The notes under the pieces were generated by a model, which saw only the letters and a program-made list of their open reading frames with translations, had not been told where the DNA came from and made no database searches. This document shows positions 16,569 to 16,792 of a stretch of 16,792 bases of DNA, piece by piece (position 1 is the stretch's first letter; every line of letters begins with the position of its first letter). The stretch is from Stramenopiles sp. TOSAG23-2 (lineage: Eukaryota > Sar). The position numbers and the translations under genes were made by a program. The stretch lies in NCBI GenBank assembly GCA_900128395.1, contig LT649667.1, positions 1-16,792 on the forward strand, written 5' to 3'.

Positions 16569-16792
16569 GAACAATCCTTTTTGGTTCCTTAATTATATCG
16601 ATGTGTGTTACGCCTAATATATTATCATATATAAAAGTCAAAAATTCTCTTATTTATAATTTTAAAGATTTTATTTACTCATAAATATATATATAATATG
16701 TATATATATGTACAACAGGTAATGCAACATTTAAACAAGGAAGTAGAGGGACAGTTATTGAGGTGCCCTCCCGTAAGGATGGAAAATTGAAA
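16569..16792. other. Spacer after the DENN gene, to the window end
   Basis: A/T-rich 3' sequence, arm B of the dispersed repeat, (AT)n, then a GC-richer stretch from about 16735. An ATG frame at 16722-16790 gives only 22 codons. On the minus strand a frame is open from the window edge down to a TAA inside arm B, which could be the end of a convergent gene lying outside the window. No gene call is justified. Confidence 0.6.
16640..16683 (-). repeat. Dispersed repeat, arm B (inverted copy of 1647-1689)
   Basis: 44 nt whose reverse complement equals arm A apart from one substitution and one extra base. It begins 72 nt after the DENN-gene stop. The AATAAA signal reads on the minus strand here. 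Confidence 0.85.

Noticed and set aside
1647-16683. Terminal inverted repeats of a single 15-kb transposon
   Set aside because: The interior holds ordinary housekeeping-type genes and no transposase or integrase, and the arms are internal to spacers without visible target-site duplications.

Overview
This looks like nuclear DNA from an AT-rich, intron-poor unicellular eukaryote (protist or microalga). The genes are clearly eukaryotic: a BTAF1/Mot1 Swi2/Snf2 ATPase, an ARF/ARL-type small GTPase and a DENN-domain Rab-GEF-like protein. They use the standard code (TAA and TGA stops), run as very long uninterrupted reading frames, and carry poly-Asn and poly-Lys runs. The spacers are rich in A/T simple repeats. 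I cannot name the species or phylum. I see no rRNA or tRNA genes, CRISPR array, prophage or bacterial-type operon.

Layout, left to right. (1) 42-1370, minus: a secreted or membrane-anchored FkbM-like methyltransferase with a repeat-built stem and a hydrophobic C-terminal tail. A perfect 10-bp stem-loop covers its stop codon. (2) 1371-2172: spacer with a 60% GC island, a strong stem-loop, a small open frame and one arm of a 43/44-nt inverted repeat. (3) 2173-7758, minus: BTAF1/Mot1, 1861 codons without interruption. (4) 7759-9157: a 1.4-kb divergent intergenic region with a second GC island that can fold as a three-way junction, several inverted repeats and a 7-nt tandem repeat. (5) 9158-10072, plus: a divergent ARL-type GTPase lacking the catalytic Gln and carrying a Cys cluster. 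(6) 10073-10541: spacer with a third GC island. (7) 10542-16568, plus: a 2008-residue protein with TPR-like helical repeats, a DENN module and a C-terminal PH domain. (8) 16569-16792: spacer with the second repeat arm and the start of another GC-richer stretch.

The ARL-like GTPase and the DENN/PH protein lie in tandem and both belong to membrane-traffic families, but nothing here proves that they act together. BTAF1 is a general transcription factor (TBP removal) and is functionally unrelated. The observations most worth a second look are non-coding: the long dispersed inverted repeat, the GC-rich patches 130-440 nt upstream of all four start codons with shared words (TTGCC, CTTGCCAG, CCTGATGG), and the stem-loops. 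I did not find a convincing new multi-gene system; the unusual points are protein architectures and intergenic structure.
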